Positions 1-12,660 of a DNA stretch of 64,000 nt are shown in pieces (the first letter of the stretch is position 1; each line of letters starts with the position of its first letter). Below the pieces are notes generated by a model that was given only the letters and a program-made list of their open reading frames with translations, did not search any database and was not told the origin of the DNA. The stretch comes from Typhlomys cinereus. Its lineage: Eukaryota; Chordata; Mammalia; Rodentia; Platacanthomyidae. Location of the stretch: contig JALPQD010000304.1 of NCBI GenBank assembly GCA_023101885.1, positions 2,102,015-2,166,014 of the forward strand. The letters run 5' to 3'. The position numbers and the translations under genes are program-made.

Positions 1-1106
1 CCTTTAAGAATGAACATTTTTCTGGTTGTTTTGAGGGTTTAATTCTAAAGTTATTGCTCATACCTCTTATTCTCAGAGCGCATGTGTCATTTTCTTTCTT
101 TATTTTAAATACACTAAAATTTGGTCTATGAGGTATAACCAGACTATCAGGGATGAAAATATACAAAAGAAACCCTTGTAATCTGACTGTTAAGACAAAG
201 CAACCAGGAAATTGGAATTTCTTTCAGGAATCTCACAGTGGAAATCTGAAAAGGCCTGATGCTAGTCAGAGAGCAAGGGATTTCACAAAGTGCTAAAAAT
301 CAGTCAAATCACCTTTCAGGAAAGACTGGAACTAAAACAGTGATGGAAAGGAACATACCTCGAGGAGAACTGCTCAGTTACACACATCTTTGATTTTCTA
401 ATAAAAATTTGCCCTCAAATTGGGACCCATAGTTGGAGAGAGGTTTGAATGAATCTCCAAGTCCCTCTTACCAGTGCAGTAATTCCTGCCTTTTATTGTT
501 AATTTGACTGTTTTCATTGACTTATCCAGAACAGATGACTGAACCCAGGCTAGGCACTGGCTGTTACCAAGGTCCTGTAACACAGCTACATCTAGGAAAA
601 AATGTTTTCCCTTCACTTTTTATTGAAATATTATAAATGTAATACAGGAAAAGGACTTGTGTTGTTAAATGTTCTCTGATGAAGTAATTAATTTAATTAT
701 TGCTTGTTTATATTCTCTATTTTTTAACATTGTGTTTTGGTTTCAATTTGTATAATTTCTATGTCTTTTCTTCCAGTTCAAATTGATAGATCTTTTTGTC
801 AAAGGAATTTTTTTATTTATGACATCCTGAGTTTTCTTTCTAATTGTTTCTAACTTTTTATTAAAACTTCCATCTATTTGCTCAAATTTCACATTGGTTC
901 ATTCATTTGGGTTTTAACTTGAAATGCATCATCTCACATTTTTACCATGTTAAAAAATTATAATAAATTTCTAAAATGATATGTTCAACTATTTGGACCA
1001 TCTGTGGGTCTATTTTCACTCTTTTTTTATTTCCTTTCACCATTTTATTCTTCTTAACAATGAATGTGTTCCACTTCCATGCTTTGCTTCCTCATAATTT
1101 TTATCA
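1..1106. other. No gene or clear repeat seen
   Basis: AT-rich DNA without a recognisable exon, RNA gene or well-preserved transposon. The open frames here are short (72 codons or fewer) and have low-complexity, T-rich composition, so I treat them as chance. The stretch ends at the left target-site duplication of the SINE that follows. Confidence 0.5.
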
Positions 1107-1120
1107 AAAGACATACTCTA

Positions 1121-1320
1121 GGGCTGGAGAGGTGGCTCAGGGGTTAAGCCTCTGCCTTGCAGGTGGAAGGTCCTGAGTTCGGATCCTAGACCCCACGTAT
1201 AGATGCCAGGCAGAAGCGGGGATGGCCTGCCCTTCTGGTCCTGGTAGGGCAGAATCTGTGAATCCCGGGGCAGAAAGAGGTGGAGGCGTCTATGGTGGTT
1301 TCCGAATTCGCCCGTGGTTC

Positions 1321-1362
<42 letters not shown>

Positions 1363-1400
1363 TGCGCACACACACACATGCACAATTGAATAAATAAAAA
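1121..1400 (+). mobile_element. Young tRNA-derived SINE, copy 1 (with CA microsatellite)
   Basis: The head (GGGCTGGAGAGGTGGCTCAG) carries a pol III A-box-like TGGCTCAGGGG, and a B-box-like GAGTTCGGATCC follows about 40 bases later. The body is GC-rich and unrelated to the tRNA part. It runs into a (CA)n tract at about 1322-1359 and a tail CAATTGAATAAATAAAAA. Imperfect target-site duplications flank it (AAGACATACTCTA at 1108-1120 and AAGACAAACTCTA at 1401-1413, one mismatch). The same design recurs seven more times in this window, which defines the family from the window alone. It resembles the B2 superfamily of rodents in its head and AATAAA-bearing tail but is not the mouse B2 consensus. Confidence 0.93.
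1322..1378. repeat. (CA)n microsatellite inside SINE copy 1
   Basis: About 19 CA units run without a break from 1322 to 1359. A short CGTGTGCG interruption and more CA follow. The tract is part of the SINE body, not independent. Confidence 0.97.
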
Positions 1401-1413
1401 AAGACAAACTCTA

Positions 1414-2950
1414 TAATTTTGTAGATAAAGCAATAGATATTAACTAAAATAGCATTTGCTCAGGAAGGACATTCAGTGTTTTTTTAACAATTATTTCAAT
1501 GAAGACTGCATAACTCTTTTTGGGTTTGTTTCTTCCTTTTTTTGAGTTTGTATATGTCTATTTCTGTCAGTTCAGAGTGAGATTAACATTCTGTCTTTTG
1601 AAGTTGATCTCAGTAGGTTTTTTTTTTGTTGTTGTTCCCATAGATATATTCAGTGTTATTAAACTCCTTAAGTCTTAACTTTATTTCATACGTATAGCAA
1701 GAGTTTGTAAAGGAGTTGCTCAGATTTCCTGATACAATTCCTACAGGCCCTTTATCTCATCTTTGAGGCTGTCTCTCTCCCCAGATAACTTGTTCATTAG
1801 ACATAAATGTTTCTCTTCTTACATGGTAGTACAATTGTGAGAGTGTCCATTTTTCTTGGGAAGTCCATGTGTGTCATAGCCACAGAAGTGGAGAGCCACA
1901 GAGCACGGTTACTCTGCCCACACCCTAGCATAGTTCTTGCTCACAGCAATACATGTCTTGAAGGTAAGCAGATTTTTCTTGTATAACTGTGGTGTCCCAT
2001 GTTGTAACAGAAATTCTCCACATTTTGGTTAGAAGCAGGAAAAGATCCATGGAAATGGGTTTTCCTATCTTCATAGTCATTCATATTAGCTTTGCCTGGA
2101 AAGTTTAAAAAGTAGAAAAAGAGAAATAATAGATTGAAAGTTGCTATGTGGGAATTGGGAACTAGGAGGGACAGTAGATATCATCAAAAAATCATGAATA
2201 AAACTGCTAATAAACAAAAATGTCACTTAAGAATGACAGAAGAAAAATTTTAAGTGTTAAAAGCATATATTTTCTGGTTTCTACTTATGATACATTTAAT
2301 TCAATAATTATCACTGCCAATACCTTTAAAATAATTTGAGAGTAAGCCCTGGTGTCTGTATTCTTCCACTACATAAATTATCATCAGACTTTAAATTGGT
2401 GAACTCATCAGAGTACTTGTTCACTCTGAAAGCTTATTGAGTATAATTTTTATAAGCAATTAGTGCAATGAAGAGGAACAAAATCAGTTCACAATGCAAT
2501 GTTTTCAAACACCAGTCTAATGAAAATTCTCAAATAATTTCATTGACAGAAATTTTGGAGGAAATAGAGCTTGAATCATAAACTGAGGTTAAATTTACAG
2601 TGCCAGTGAATAAATGAAATTCCCAGTTGATAAGCAATTATCATAAAGGGAAAAGACACTGCATTAGGTGCCAGTTGGCAAGTGGTATACAAGTTGGCAG
2701 TCTCTGTCGATGCCACAGACTGAATCAACAACCCTAGTGAACATCGTCTCACAGAGGTGTTCTGTACAGAATATGTCCTCTCAAAAGAGGACAAGGAACT
2801 TTGACACTTTGCCTATTTAGCACACACATAATTATTAATCGATTTCATATCATTATGATATATTTTGTGTCCAGAAACACTAGTGTATATATTTTTAAAA
2901 TCCCATTGATATACACAATATGATTTTAAGTGAATATATGTCAAGTCAAA
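1414..2950. other. No gene; unassigned AT-rich DNA
   Basis: No exon-like reading frame, RNA gene or preserved transposon was recognised. A GTT-rich T-tract lies near 1618-1637. The purine-rich stretch around 2110-2260 could be an old retroelement tail, but I cannot support a family. Confidence 0.45.
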
Positions 2951-2959
2951 GGAGATTTT

Positions 2960-3195
2960 AACCTTGTGTATGTGTATGTGTATGTGTATGTACTGTGTGT
3001 CCCTGTGGAGGTAAAGGTAGACTAAGGTAATCACCCTGGATTGTTCTACTTCCCAGATTCTACCTTCCAGAGCCAGAAGTACGTGTGAAAGCCATTCGCA
3101 GCCTGGGATTTTGGTGTAGGATTTGGGGATCTGAACTCAGGTCTTTTTGCTTATGAGACAGACTAACTTTTGAGACATCTCTCCAATCTGAAACT
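2960..3195 (-). mobile_element. Old B2-like tRNA SINE, antisense
   Basis: A GTGTATGTGTATG tract is followed by GTGTGTCCCTGTGGAGG, then GGGGATCTGAACTCAGG (reverse complement of a B box) and a final TTTTGAGACATCTCTCCAA resembling the reverse complement of a tRNA-like SINE head. The order matches the better preserved copies at 35.96 kb and 39.34 kb. It is strongly diverged and I could not identify target-site duplications. Confidence 0.7.
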
Positions 3196-3199
3196 GGAG

Positions 3200-6018
3200 C
3201 TTTTTGAAAAAGATGTATTTTAATATAAAAACTTCTATATTAAATATATGGCAACAATTCATAGCAAAGTTTCTGTTAATGAAGTTGAATGAATTACAGA
3301 TGCTACAACAAGCTTAAAACAGAGGAAGAAGAAAGCATTTTATTTATAAAAGTAGGTGAATGTTGTCACAGAGAAGACAATCTTTGGAATATTGTTGGGC
3401 AGTTTCTACTAGAGAATACAAAAGGAGAGGTAGGAGATTTGGGATATGGATGATATATACTGAAAAGCAAGAGATTTTCTTTGCTCAAAAGAGACCCTTT
3501 TCTGTGTTAATTTGACATGTTTGAAATGACCCCTTAGCAGGAGGCATTTTTATTTCATCAAAGCTTATAGTCCCTAGATATGATTGTGTGTGCATATATG
3601 AATATATCATTGACTATCTATGTTTTTATCATATCTTTAAATTAATGAATCTTAAAGAGAATGAAAAACATAACTTGTACATGAATTTATATTTAAAATC
3701 GAAAAGTTACTGTTCTATCTCTTAAAGTACATCATTTTAATTATCTGTAGTAAAGTAATTTATATATTTCTTTGTGAATGTGAACATGTGAAACATATGG
3801 ATATTTCTGTATTTATAGTGAATGTGATAAGTAGTACCACCCATTAAGTTATGCAAATTACCACCTATATTTCCCAGACAACCTATGACAAAATTTTTCA
3901 TCATAGAAGAAGCTTATGGAAATTCTGAAATAAGAAAAAATAAAGATTTCAATCTTCCACCTAGACTGCATTCAATTGAAGAACTGGACAGCTTAATAAA
4001 AATCTCAAGTGCTTTGTACTTCAGATACAAAGCAAGTAAGATATACTTTCAGATATTTAATGGATCAAGGAAAAACTTGCTCTGAACATAAAGATATTAT
4101 AAATATGCAAAAATTCTTTTAATTGTCATTTCAGGCACTTTCTCTTTTAAATGCACTGCTGTATTTCCTTTTATCCTGACAGCATACATTGTTACATGTA
4201 TGCATGCAAGTTAAATGAAGAGTGTGCCTAGTTTATCTTAAACTAACAGTTTATTGAAACATTTTGATACCTGTTACTTGCAGGATGTTAGGTGTTTGAT
4301 GACATGACAAGAATGAATTAGCTGGAGGTGGTGATGACTTTATAATATCCTAAAAAGGAAAACTCACAAAAATGATATGAGTTAAAATGTAAAGCAGGTC
4401 AAAATATCTTGATGAGTCACAAAAATGATTAGTTTGTGTCTAAAATAACGTAAAGTAGGAAGTATGACTAATCACAAGTCTGAAGAATATAGTTTTAAGA
4501 ACATGTAGAAATGGAGATTGAGGTGAGAGATGATAATTCCATAGTTAGGCTTTGGAATTAAAGGAAAATTCACAGAAACAGGAAAATGTATTTTTAGATT
4601 AACATTTTCTCTTACATTTTACCTTTGTTTTCTATTTTTCATTCTGAACATGGCTACCTTAGGATAAAGTTTTCCAGATAACCTAATTGAATCATAAATG
4701 CTGGGGGTTAGTGAGAAACAGGAGTACTCTGGGGAAAGCAAGTAATTTGACTAAACCTACACAAACAAGTCATATTGACACATTAGTAAGTTAGGAATTT
4801 GAAGTTCAAGTCCTGAAATTCAATCCTTGCCTGCTTTAGCTGCTTTGTTTCACCAAGTTGATAGTTTGGTATCAGGGTTTTGCTTTATTGTCCTGTTGAT
4901 TACAATGTGAGTCACCCCTTTTCTTACCTCACATAGATGTGGTAATCATGAGATGAACTGTGAATGACACTTGGTGAGTGATGAGGTTATGAACCTTGGC
5001 TATAATCAGGGCCACCACAGGAGGGAATAAGTGACAAGGTACATGTTGGCAAGCAAAAGTTAATTTCCAACTTTAAAGCAAGGAACAGCAAATGAAGCTT
5101 AAATATGATAAAAGAAGAAGTGATATTCAGATTATTTGATAATTAGCATGAGTAAAATAATATTGTGTTTTCTTTTTCCCACCAGTCAGCCTGTCTTGTG
5201 TTACTATCCACATTTTCTTCTCTGTCATGTTCAAGCATCAGTTGTTGAGTGTCAGAAGGGGAATCATAGTTCACAGAACTCTAGTTTTAAAACTGCCACA
5301 AAATTATTTGCTTGATAACAGTAAAGCAATGTCTGTATTTCCTTTCTTGAATATAAAAAATAGCACATATATATAATAAAATTTTAGATATACAGAGAAT
5401 GAAGGTCACATATTTCACTCAATAAGCAGAAATAATTTTTTAAAAAATTTTGCAATCTTTTAAAATAACTGGGGCAAAACAAACATTCTAACAATAACAA
5501 GAATATATATCTAAACACATGAATATACATATTATTTTAAAAATCAGCTGCAAGTAAATGGTGCAGAATATTTTAAATAAGCAGTTCAAAACAAAGTACA
5601 TAAACAAACAGCTCAATATAGAAATATTAACAACCAAAAAGCATATCCAACCACTTTAAACCTCACTAAACACTATATATGCAAATTTAATAGGCCCGAG
5701 TTTATGCTCAGAAGAAGAAATATATAAAGAAAATATTTGTAATGTGCTTAGATATGGTAATTCCTTTGACTTTGAAATAAGACAACATATCTACCATTTT
5801 AAAAGATAGATATTACAAGATTTCAATTCATAAGTCAATAGAATAAATAAATAGACCTATAAGAATTTTCTCTATTATGTTCTTTGGAAATAATTGGACA
5901 CATTCTATTTATACTAGGTAAATCATTTAACTAATTATGAACTTTTATGCAATCTGATAACTTTAAGGAAATAATGACTAATGTAGACCTACTTGTATTG
6001 GTATTACTATATAATTAT
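3200..6018. other. No gene; unassigned AT-rich DNA
   Basis: Very AT-rich sequence with short A/T homopolymers. I found no splice-bounded open frame, no RNA gene and no repeat that I could name. Decayed L1 or DNA-transposon relics are possible but not demonstrable by eye. Confidence 0.45.
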
Positions 6019-6100
6019 GGGGCTAGTTGTGTGACTAAGGTGGAATGCTTGCCCAGCATGAATAATGTCCTATATTAATTCCACTGTCACAAAATAACAA
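6019..6100 (+). mobile_element. ID-like tRNA-derived SINE relic
   Basis: GGGGCTAGTTGTGTGACTAA then GGTGGAATGCTTGCCCAGCATGA follows the layout of rodent ID elements (a tRNA-Ala-like head with TGCTTGCC-TAGCA in the anticodon arm) and is followed by an A-rich tail. Many substitutions show that it is old. The call rests on one short alignment made by eye. Confidence 0.55.
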
Positions 6101-6429
6101 CAAATTAATAGTGTACATGAAGCTTAATATTAAATATATTTATTGCCACATCTTTACATTTTAGCAATTTGCTCATTTATATGCTATACTGCACAATAAA
6201 TATTACTACATATTTTACCAATATATATTTCATTGTTATTTAATAAAAAAGTTTATGTTCACTTGTATTAGTGTGTTGTATGAGATGCATGCTTATAATA
6301 TGGAAAGTGTCATGTGGGGCCAAAAGATCAGCAAGTATGAAATGTTTAGGCTGAGAAGAAAGGAGAAAGTTCAGAAGACAGTGAAAACAGAGTCTTAAAA
6401 CTAAAATATCTCAATGGACAGGATAAGAA

Positions 6430-7600
6430 TAATAAGGAATAGAAATGAGAATAAAGTAGACATATGGGATTGCATCAAACTTAGAAGAAAAATGAAAGAC
6501 CATCTAGAGAATGGGAAAGAATGCTTGTAAATGCATTTGGCAATGGTGAAAATTCAGACTAAGCTTTCACAGAACCCAAGAACAAAACGTATATGAAAAT
6601 AATATGACCAAATATGAGCATATATACTGTACATGCCTATTTCAAAGAAGACATGCCCATAACTGTTGGGTGTTTATTGAACTGTTTTATATCATTAATT
6701 GTCAAGGAAATAGAAACACAAATCACAAGAACCTATTGCCTCACTTTGATAAGTATGACTACGTTTAAAAAAAGAATCAAGTGATAAAAATAAAGAATAA
6801 TATACATGGGTGTTTATAATATATATTAATAAAACCATAATGGGAAACCATATAGAGGCTTTGGAAAACTTAATAATATAGGAGCTTGAGGTGTGTTCAA
6901 CCATGGAGTGCCTATGTACCAACATGAGGACCATGGGTGTAAATCAGAGAAAAAAAAAAAACGGATATATCTGTTTACTTAACTTGAATTTAAATATTGG
7001 CAAATGATTGAGAAGTTCCACTGGAAAGGAAATCAGTATATGCTAGGGGCAACTATAGTCACATGATTATTGTAGCACTTATGTTAGCCAAGAAATGGAA
7101 CAACCTAAATGTTCATATGGTATACGCATTCACAGAACACTATTCAGACACAAATTCAGACACTATTCACCTATTTGTGATAACATAGATGGAAGTGGAA
7201 ATCATTACAGCAAGCAAAGTAACTCCAGAGTAGCATGATAAGTAATGTATAATCTCATTTTTAAAGAATCTATAATGAAGTCTAAAATAGGTTATATTTT
7301 ATAGAGGAAGACAAAGACTAATACAGATATTTTATTTAGCAAATATATAACTCCCAATGTTCTACTGTAAAAAGAATGATAGGAACCTACATCACAGAAT
7401 ACATTTCTAAATGATAAAAAGAGGTTTCAAATGATAGTAACACAGAAAAATGATAAATGAGGTTAATTAAGGATGTTGTGGTTTGTTATAGAATCTATAC
7501 ATTATTGTAGCATCATTATATATTCAATATGTAGTTACATGCACAGAAACAAAACAAGTAAAAGAAACGATCTGAGTTTTGAAAACGTATTTTCTTTGGA
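6430..7600 (+). mobile_element. Decayed L1 (ORF2 C-terminal part and 3' UTR)
   Basis: ACATATGGGATTGCATCAAA near 6461 and the text up to about 6950 follow the 3' part of mammalian L1 ORF2. After that, AAGAAATGGAACAACCTAAA (about 7090) and ATAACATAGATGGAAGTGGA (about 7181) match the typical end of ORF2 and start of the 3' UTR. Stops and frameshifts occur throughout, so nothing is translatable. The boundaries are approximate. Confidence 0.7.
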
Positions 7601-8210
7601 AAACTGCATTCTCAGAAATCACAGTCCTGGATTTTGAGGAGGAAAAGCAGAGGGAACAAATGACTTAGATATCTATGTGTTGTGGACTTCAGGGAGTCAA
7701 AGGTTTGCTAAGAATTAGTCCACCTTACCATCTCTCACTGATGTTCTATTTCCACATGTAAAGTGATCTGGCTGAAACTTTCCCCTTACTGGTCTGTAGC
7801 ATGCATGGGGGGCTCAGTAATATGTTTGGCATACACCCCATGTGGAAGATTGCCAATCAGAAAAGACCGAAGATAATACTCTGAATCATTTCCTTTGACC
7901 TGAAACCCATTATTTCTTGCTTTGTTTCCTTAGTTTACTGCCTCATATCTATAGATATTATTAGCTACTTATATATTTGAAGTATAAAATATATAATTTC
8001 TGTTTTATTTAGCTTAGTCAAGATTTAAAATGAATGCAATTAAAAAAAATGGAGAAAGCACCACCTGTGGCAACCTCTTTATGCTACCATGAGACAACAT
8101 AGTATAAATTGTACAGATACACAATGACTAATTATTTATTAATGTGCACAGTAATAATGATCATCTGAAATAAGGAATTACTAAAAATAGAATACACAGT
8201 AAAAAGAAGC
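7600..8210. other. No gene; unassigned DNA
   Basis: A short single-copy-like stretch between two L1 copies. No reading frame, repeat or RNA gene was recognised. Confidence 0.4.
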
Positions 8211-8220
8211 ATTTAAGACA

Positions 8221-8965
8221 TCATCTACAGCCCAGCTCACACCAGTCCACACCAACATACCAAGACCACCATGCCAGAATTTAATAGAGTCCATAGAAAC
8301 CACAAACAAGGGGACCAGTAAACCAACGCCATACAACTGAGGACCCCAAAAATCTTGCTATCCAACAGAAGCAAATATTCACTTCTAATCTGAAGATAAA
8401 TAACCCATTTAATTTTCCCTTTAACCTCAAACAACAGTCACCACAGTTTAAGATTTTCATACAGCATATGCAAAGCCCCACACAGCCATCCCCTTTTATC
8501 TTAACAATTCATTCTCACACACCGCTAAGGACCTAAAAGCTGCCATATCACACTTAGCACTAATCCCTGGCTACTAAACCCAACCAACTTAATAATTTTA
8601 AAGATGCTTTGATACTTTACCTAAATGTCACTTAATAAACTTTGAAATCCAATCTTAAACTTCTCATTTAAAACTAGGCTATAACTCTCTCACCCCTTAA
8701 TCATATCAGGCTTACACACTCCTTTGACACTACAATAACCTTATCCACAAAATGGCACCAAGCAAGCCTTAACTGATCCGTTTAACAACTACAACAATTA
8801 CAATTGTCCAAGTGTGGTTATTCTGACTAGAAAGAGTCAAAAACACACACCTAAGAAAGATACTAGACACCAAACAGAAAATGCCCAAGTAACACAAACC
8901 TTAAATCCACAAGATACAATCAAGACAAAAAAAAAAAAAAAAAAAACTACAAAAAATTCCACCCC
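8221..8965 (+). other. A/C-rich 5' segment of the L1 (5' UTR-like)
   Basis: The + strand is strikingly poor in G and rich in A and C for about 700 bases, ending in an 18-20 base A tract near 8929-8946. It is directly upstream of the ORF1-like region, in the position of an L1 5' UTR. I cannot match it to a named 5' UTR type, so the assignment is by position. Confidence 0.5.
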
Positions 8966-8970
8966 ATAAT

Positions 8971-9876
8971 GAAAGATTTTAAACAGAATAACTTTTGGAT
9001 ATTAGCCCAGAAATCAACAACTAAGATAATGATTGTCGAACCAGATTATGAGTATGACCAAAACAATGAGAAATCCAAGAAGAGTTAAATAACCATGTAG
9101 ACAAATATGAACAGAAAAATATCAGGCACATGGGTGAGATGAAAAAGCAACTGAAGAAACAAAACTAAGCATAAAGCAATTACAAGCTAATTACAATCCA
9201 AAATTCAACAGAGTTTCACCAACAGAACTAGCAAAGTAGAAAATAGAATATCAGAGTGAGAAGAGAAGATGGTAGGACAAATTTATTCAGTTAAGGAAGT
9301 TGAAAAGGCCAAAAAAATTGTGAGAGAAATATTCCAGAGCTATGGGACATTTTAAAGAAACCAAACCTGCATGATCATGGAATCCCAGAACAAGAAATCC
9401 AAAAAATCAAGAAAATTTCCAGAATACCATCAATAAAAATTTTTCCATATCTAGGAAAAAAGATTCCCATCCAAGTATAAAAATTGTATCATCTACCAAA
9501 ATAGAAATGGCAAATAATAGTCAAAACACTGCAGACAGAAGACAAAGAGAATGAGTTAAGAGTCTCAAGAGAGAAAAACCAAGTCACATTTCAAAGTAAG
9601 CCTATTAGAATAACAACTGATTTTTCAAAAGACACAGTAAAAGCCAGAAAAGCTTGGAGAGATGTATTTAAGTAATGAATAGCACAGATGCCAACCCAAC
9701 TGATAAATGCATCAAAACTGTCAGTCATAACTGAAGGTGAAAGAAAAATTTTCCATCATTACATGATCAACAAACCAGGCCTACAGAAGATGCTAGAAAA
9801 GATGCTCAAGCTTGAAGAAAAGGACAAACATACTCAAGAGGATGGACGGGAGAAACAATACCAACAGAGCTACTAA
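8971..9876 (+). pseudogene. L1 ORF1 (RNA-binding protein) remnant
   Basis: In intact L1, ORF1 encodes a coiled-coil trimeric RNA chaperone that packages the L1 RNA. Here only fragments read through. Around 9590-9660, conceptual codons resemble the conserved C-terminal domain (PIRIT-DFSKDT-KARKAWRDVF), followed by two stops. The next open part, 9688-9876, reads as the ORF1 C-terminal tail (KLSVITEGERKIFHHYMINK then KPGLQKMLEKMLKLEEKDK). The family usually has 300-380 residues, but stops break this copy many times. The copy cannot make a working protein. Confidence 0.8.
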
Positions 9877-9924
9877 GTGAAAAAATACATATATAAATAT
9901 TACAAAATTCAGAAAATGACAAGA

Positions 9925-12660
9925 ATCAACAAACATTTCTCACTTATGCCCTTAAACACCAATGGAAATAACTCTCCAATCAAAAAAAAAAAAAAAAAGA
10001 GTCATTGGCTGCAAACATGGATTAGAAATCACAACCCATGAATCTGCTGTCTTCAGGAAACACACCTTACCATGAAAGATAGGCACATTCTCAAAACAAA
10101 AGGATGGTCAAAGGTACTTCAAATGAACAGAACCAGGAAACAAATAGGAGTAACAATTATAGTATCTGAAAAATACACTCAAACAAAAAGAAATTATGAG
10201 ACATAGAAGAATCCTGATAGTCAAATGAATGATTCATCAGGAAGACTTCACAATACTGAACATATGCAGACTTAATATAGGCATACCTACATTTACTAAA
10301 GTCTAAAACAACAAATCAACTAAAAAATGACAAAAGTAGCCGACTTCAGCACCCCACTACTGCTCTTTAAACTATTAGGCAGAGTAACAAAGGGAGGAAC
10401 ATTTTCAAGCTTTTTCTATGAAGTTCATATTACATTTACCCCAAAACCAAATAAAGGTATAATATTAAATCAAAAACTATAGGCTCTTCTTTTTTTTTAA
10501 TTTTCTTTATTATTTATTCAATTGTGCGTGTATGTGTGTGTGTGCATGTATGTGTGTGTATGTAGAACCACAGACGAATTCGGGAACTACCATGGACCGC
10601 CTCCACCTCCTCCTTGTTTACTCTGCCCCGGGATTCACAGGCTCCGCCCACCAGGATCAGAAATGCAGGCCGCCCGGCTTCCATCTGGCAGACGTCTATA
10701 CGTGGGGTCGAGGATCCGAACTCAGGACCTTCTGCCTGCAAGGCAGAGGCTTAACCCCTGAGCCACCTCTCCAGCCCCTATAGGCTCTTCTTGTTAATGA
10801 ACACTGAACAAAATTTTAGCAAACCAGATTCAGAAACATATCAAAAAGATCATTCTCCATGATCAAATAAAGTTTATTTCAGACACACAAGTATGAATCA
10901 ATATATGCAAATCAATAAGTGTAATCAATCATATAAGCAAATCCAATTACCAAAAACACATGATTCTCTTCACAGATGCATAACAAACTTTTGATCAGAT
11001 CCAACATCCCATTATCGTAAAAGCCTTAGAGACAATAGGAATGAGAGGAATTTATATCAGGATAATAAAGGCCATATAGAACAATCCTACAGCACAAAAA
11101 TCGTCCTAAATGGTGAAAAACTTGAAGTATTCCCATTTTGATCAGGAATTAGACAAGGCTGTCTACTCTCACCACTTCTGTTCAAACCTGTACTTGAAGT
11201 CTTAGCTAGAGCCATAAGACCAAAGAGGGACATAAAAGGGATATAAATGGGAAAAGAAGTGAAGATATCCCTATTTGCAGACAAATGACTCTGTACATGA
11301 GAGACCTCAAAATCTTCACCAGGAATATCCTGGAACTAATAAATTAGTTCAGTAGAGTGGCAGGTCATAACATTAGTGTTCAAAAATCAGTGGCTTTTTT
11401 ATGCACAAAGGATGAAAAAAGTGAGAAAGTCCCAAGAGAAATAATTCCATTTATAATAGTCCCTGAAAAAAATGAAATACCTAGGGATAACTCTAACTAA
11501 GGATGTAAGAGTTCTGAACAATGAAAACTTTAAAACTCCAGAGAAACATATTTCTGAAGACATCAAAAGGTGGAAAAACATCCATGTACCTGGATCAGTA
11601 GAATTGACATCATAAATATGACCTTCCTACCAAAAGCAATATACATTCAATACAATGCCAATCAAAATTCCAAGGAAGTTATTTACAGAAATTGATAAAA
11701 TAATCTCAAATTTCATATGTAACCACAAAATATACAGAATAGCAAAGACAATCCTGAGTAATAAAAAAATCTCCTAGAGGGATCACCTTACCAGACCTTA
11801 ATCTATACTATAAACCCATAGTAATAAAGATAGATGGTACTGGCTCAAAAACAGACATGTAGATAAATGGTAAAGGTTGAAGCCAGACTTAAGTTTATAT
11901 ATCTGTAGTGATCTGATTTTTGACATAGCTTCTCAGAAAAAAAAATTGGAAAATGGACAGCATCTTCAACAAGTGGTGCTGGAAAAACTGGATATCTACA
12001 AGCAGAAGGTTGAAACTGGACTCTTACTTGTCAACAGGCACAAAAAAATCAACTCCAAGTGGATCAAAGACCTTAATATTAGACCAGAGACTATAAAAAT
12101 CCTAGAAAAAAATCTATTCCTTCAAACAGATTGGCCTAGACCAACATTTTCTAAACAAGACCCAATTACATAGTAAATAGAACCAACACTCAATAAGTGG
12201 GTTGTCATGAAATTAAAACACCTGTTTTTCAGCAAAAGATATTGTTAAGTGAACAAAAAGACAACCCACGGAATGGGATAAAAATCTTCACTAACCACAC
12301 ATCTGATACAAGACTAATATCCATCAACCACAAAGACTTAAAAAATTAAACACCAAAGAGGTAAACAGTGCATTTAGAAAATGCATCTTGGAACTAAGAG
12401 GAACATTTCCCAGGACAAAATTAAAATGTCCAAATGATAACTTAAAAAATATTCCATCTACCAGCCATCATGGAAATGCAAATCAAAACCACCCTGAGAT
12501 ATCTCACCCCAGTCAGAATAACTAAAATCCAAAACACATACAACATCAAATGCATGGAGAAAGGAATGCTCATACATTGCTGGTGGGAATGCAGACTTAA
12601 ACAAATGGACAATGAAAATGTGGTACATATACACAATTGAATACTATGCAACAATGAATT
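9925..12660 (+). pseudogene. L1 ORF2 (endonuclease / reverse transcriptase) remnant
   Basis: Intact ORF2p nicks target DNA and reverse-transcribes L1 RNA. Endonuclease-domain text is visible after 10005 (CAGGAAACACACCTTACCAT, the QETHL motif region). The RT fingers/palm motif [12 protein letters not shown] is encoded at 11145-11180. The catalytic FADD motif is broken: at 11265-11286 the frame reads ISLFADK then stop, so one catalytic Asp is gone. The C-terminal segment is open at 11877-12173 and includes [23 protein letters not shown] at 10492-10777 interrupts the RT region. It is a dead copy. Confidence 0.88.
10492..10777 (-). mobile_element. Young tRNA-derived SINE, copy 2, inserted in the L1
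   Basis: On the + strand it runs from a T-rich tail through TTATTCAATTGTGCGTG, a TG-rich tract, the GC-rich body with GACGAATTCGGG, the reverse B box GGATCCGAACTC and the reverse A box, to CTCTCCAGCCC. Perfect 15 bp target-site duplications (CTATAGGCTCTTCTT) lie at 10477-10491 and 10778-10792. It splits L1 ORF2, so it is younger than the L1. Confidence 0.96.

Noticed and set aside
7141..7172. ATTCAGACAC short duplication as a functional repeat
   Set aside because: It is a single small duplication inside a decayed L1.
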